Under the pieces are notes generated by a model. That model was not told the origin of the DNA. It did not search any database and was given only the letters and a program-made list of their open reading frames with translations. From the NCBI GenBank assembly GCA_947175045.1, contig CAMWLH010000172.1:1-5329 (forward strand): a stretch of DNA of 5,329 nucleotides, given 5' to 3'. Source of the stretch: an uncultured Clostridia bacterium. Its GTDB lineage: Bacteria; Bacillota; Clostridia; Oscillospirales; Ruminococcaceae. The first letter of the stretch is position 1, and every line of letters begins with the position of its first letter. The translations under genes were made by a program, and so were the position numbers. Shown here piece by piece: positions 4,990 through 5,329 of the stretch.

Positions 4990-5329
4990 GTGAGCGAGTC
5001 TGAACAGACAACACTTGAAAAAATTCATGCGGCAGCGAAAGAAGAATTCCTTGAAAAAGGTTTCCTGTCTGCGTCGCTGCGGAATATCGTCAAGACGGCA
5101 GGCGTGACAACAGGAGCTTTTTACGGATACTTTTCAAGCAAGGAAGCGCTGTTCGCCTCTATCGTAGAACCTCACGCCGCCGCAGTTATGGGCAAGTTTA
5201 TGACGGCGCAGACCGAATTCGCCGAGCTACCAAAAGAGGAGCAGCCCGATCACATGGGCAAGGAATCGGCGGATTGCGTAAGTTGGATGATCGATTATAT
5301 GTACGATAATTACGAAGAATTCAAAATTC
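4990..5329 (+). CDS. TetR/AcrR-family transcriptional regulator (3' end outside window)
   Basis: A GTG-started frame runs off the window after 113 codons. Residues 9-55 form a typical TetR N-terminal DNA-binding domain: helix 1 (TLEKIHAAAKEEFLEKGF), then helix-turn-helix SASLRNIVKTAGVTTGAFY (27-45), then GYFSSKEALF (46-55), matching the family's 'T..IA..AGVs.GtlY.YF.sKe.L' pattern. The following region (SADCVSWMIDYMYDN) is the beginning of the variable ligand-binding domain, so the ligand cannot be inferred. It is transcribed away from the HMA operon and most likely represses itself through the palindrome at 4951-4978. Whether it also controls the operon is open, because the operon's palindromes (GTTAGC type) are of a different sequence. 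Confidence 0.88.
   Translation, partial: MSESEQTTLEKIHAAAKEEFLEKGFLSASLRNIVKTAGVTTGAFYGYFSSKEALFASIVEPHAAAVMGKFMTAQTEFAELPKEEQPDHMGKESADCVSWMIDYMYDNYEEFKI

Noticed and set aside
1..5329. CRISPR arrays, tRNA or rRNA genes, transposases, integrases or phage genes
   Set aside because: No direct-repeat array, cloverleaf-like segment, rRNA-like stretch or recombinase motif was seen. The rearrangements here are not accompanied by an identifiable mobile element or terminal repeats.

Overview
The window looks like chromosomal DNA from a low-to-moderate GC Firmicute, most likely a gut Clostridia/Oscillospiraceae-type bacterium. The evidence is strong AGGAGG-like ribosome binding sites before nearly every gene, consensus sigma-A promoters (TTGACA/TATAAT), tight co-directional spacing, and protein families I associate with uncultured Clostridia. 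Family names are assigned by reading motifs, not by database search.

Layout. On the + strand at the left are the 3' part of an alpha/beta hydrolase of the BAAT/acyl-CoA thioesterase C-terminal type (1-613, cut by the window edge) and an LCM-type (COG3315-like) SAM methyltransferase (688-1485). These converge on a minus-strand gene train that runs from a regulated promoter near 4770-4800 down to about 1500. In transcription order the train holds: a small HMA/CopZ-like metal-binding protein (4695-4441); an internally deleted alpha/beta hydrolase (4437-4110); an intact ATC-hydrolase-like protein (4088-3477); an alpha/beta hydrolase whose 3' half has been replaced, out of frame, by the 3' half of a membrane protein gene (3480-2753); a second intact ATC-hydrolase-like protein (2687-2025); and a third ATC-hydrolase-like gene that loses its end where it meets the methyltransferase (2011-1502, open to 1403). 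Intergenic gaps are 3, 21, -4, 65 and 13 nt, so this reads as one operon. At the right edge a divergent TetR-type regulator begins (4990 onward) behind its own promoter and a 28-bp palindrome.

Two things stand out. First, the 294-bp divergent control region is unusually legible: a perfect TTGACA-17-TATAAT promoter followed by two tandem GTTAGC-type palindromes exactly 21 bp apart, and on the other side a promoter with a long operator-like palindrome between the -10 and the RBS. Second, three of the six operon genes carry internal deletion or fusion junctions while their neighbours look intact. This suggests either an array of paralogous accessory genes decaying by short deletions or a mosaic assembly. 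The ATC-hydrolase family is named for L-2-amino-thiazoline-4-carboxylate hydrolysis, but the substrate of these clostridial members cannot be read from the sequence. A metal-chaperone-led operon with three such paralogues and two hydrolases is the best candidate here for an undescribed system.
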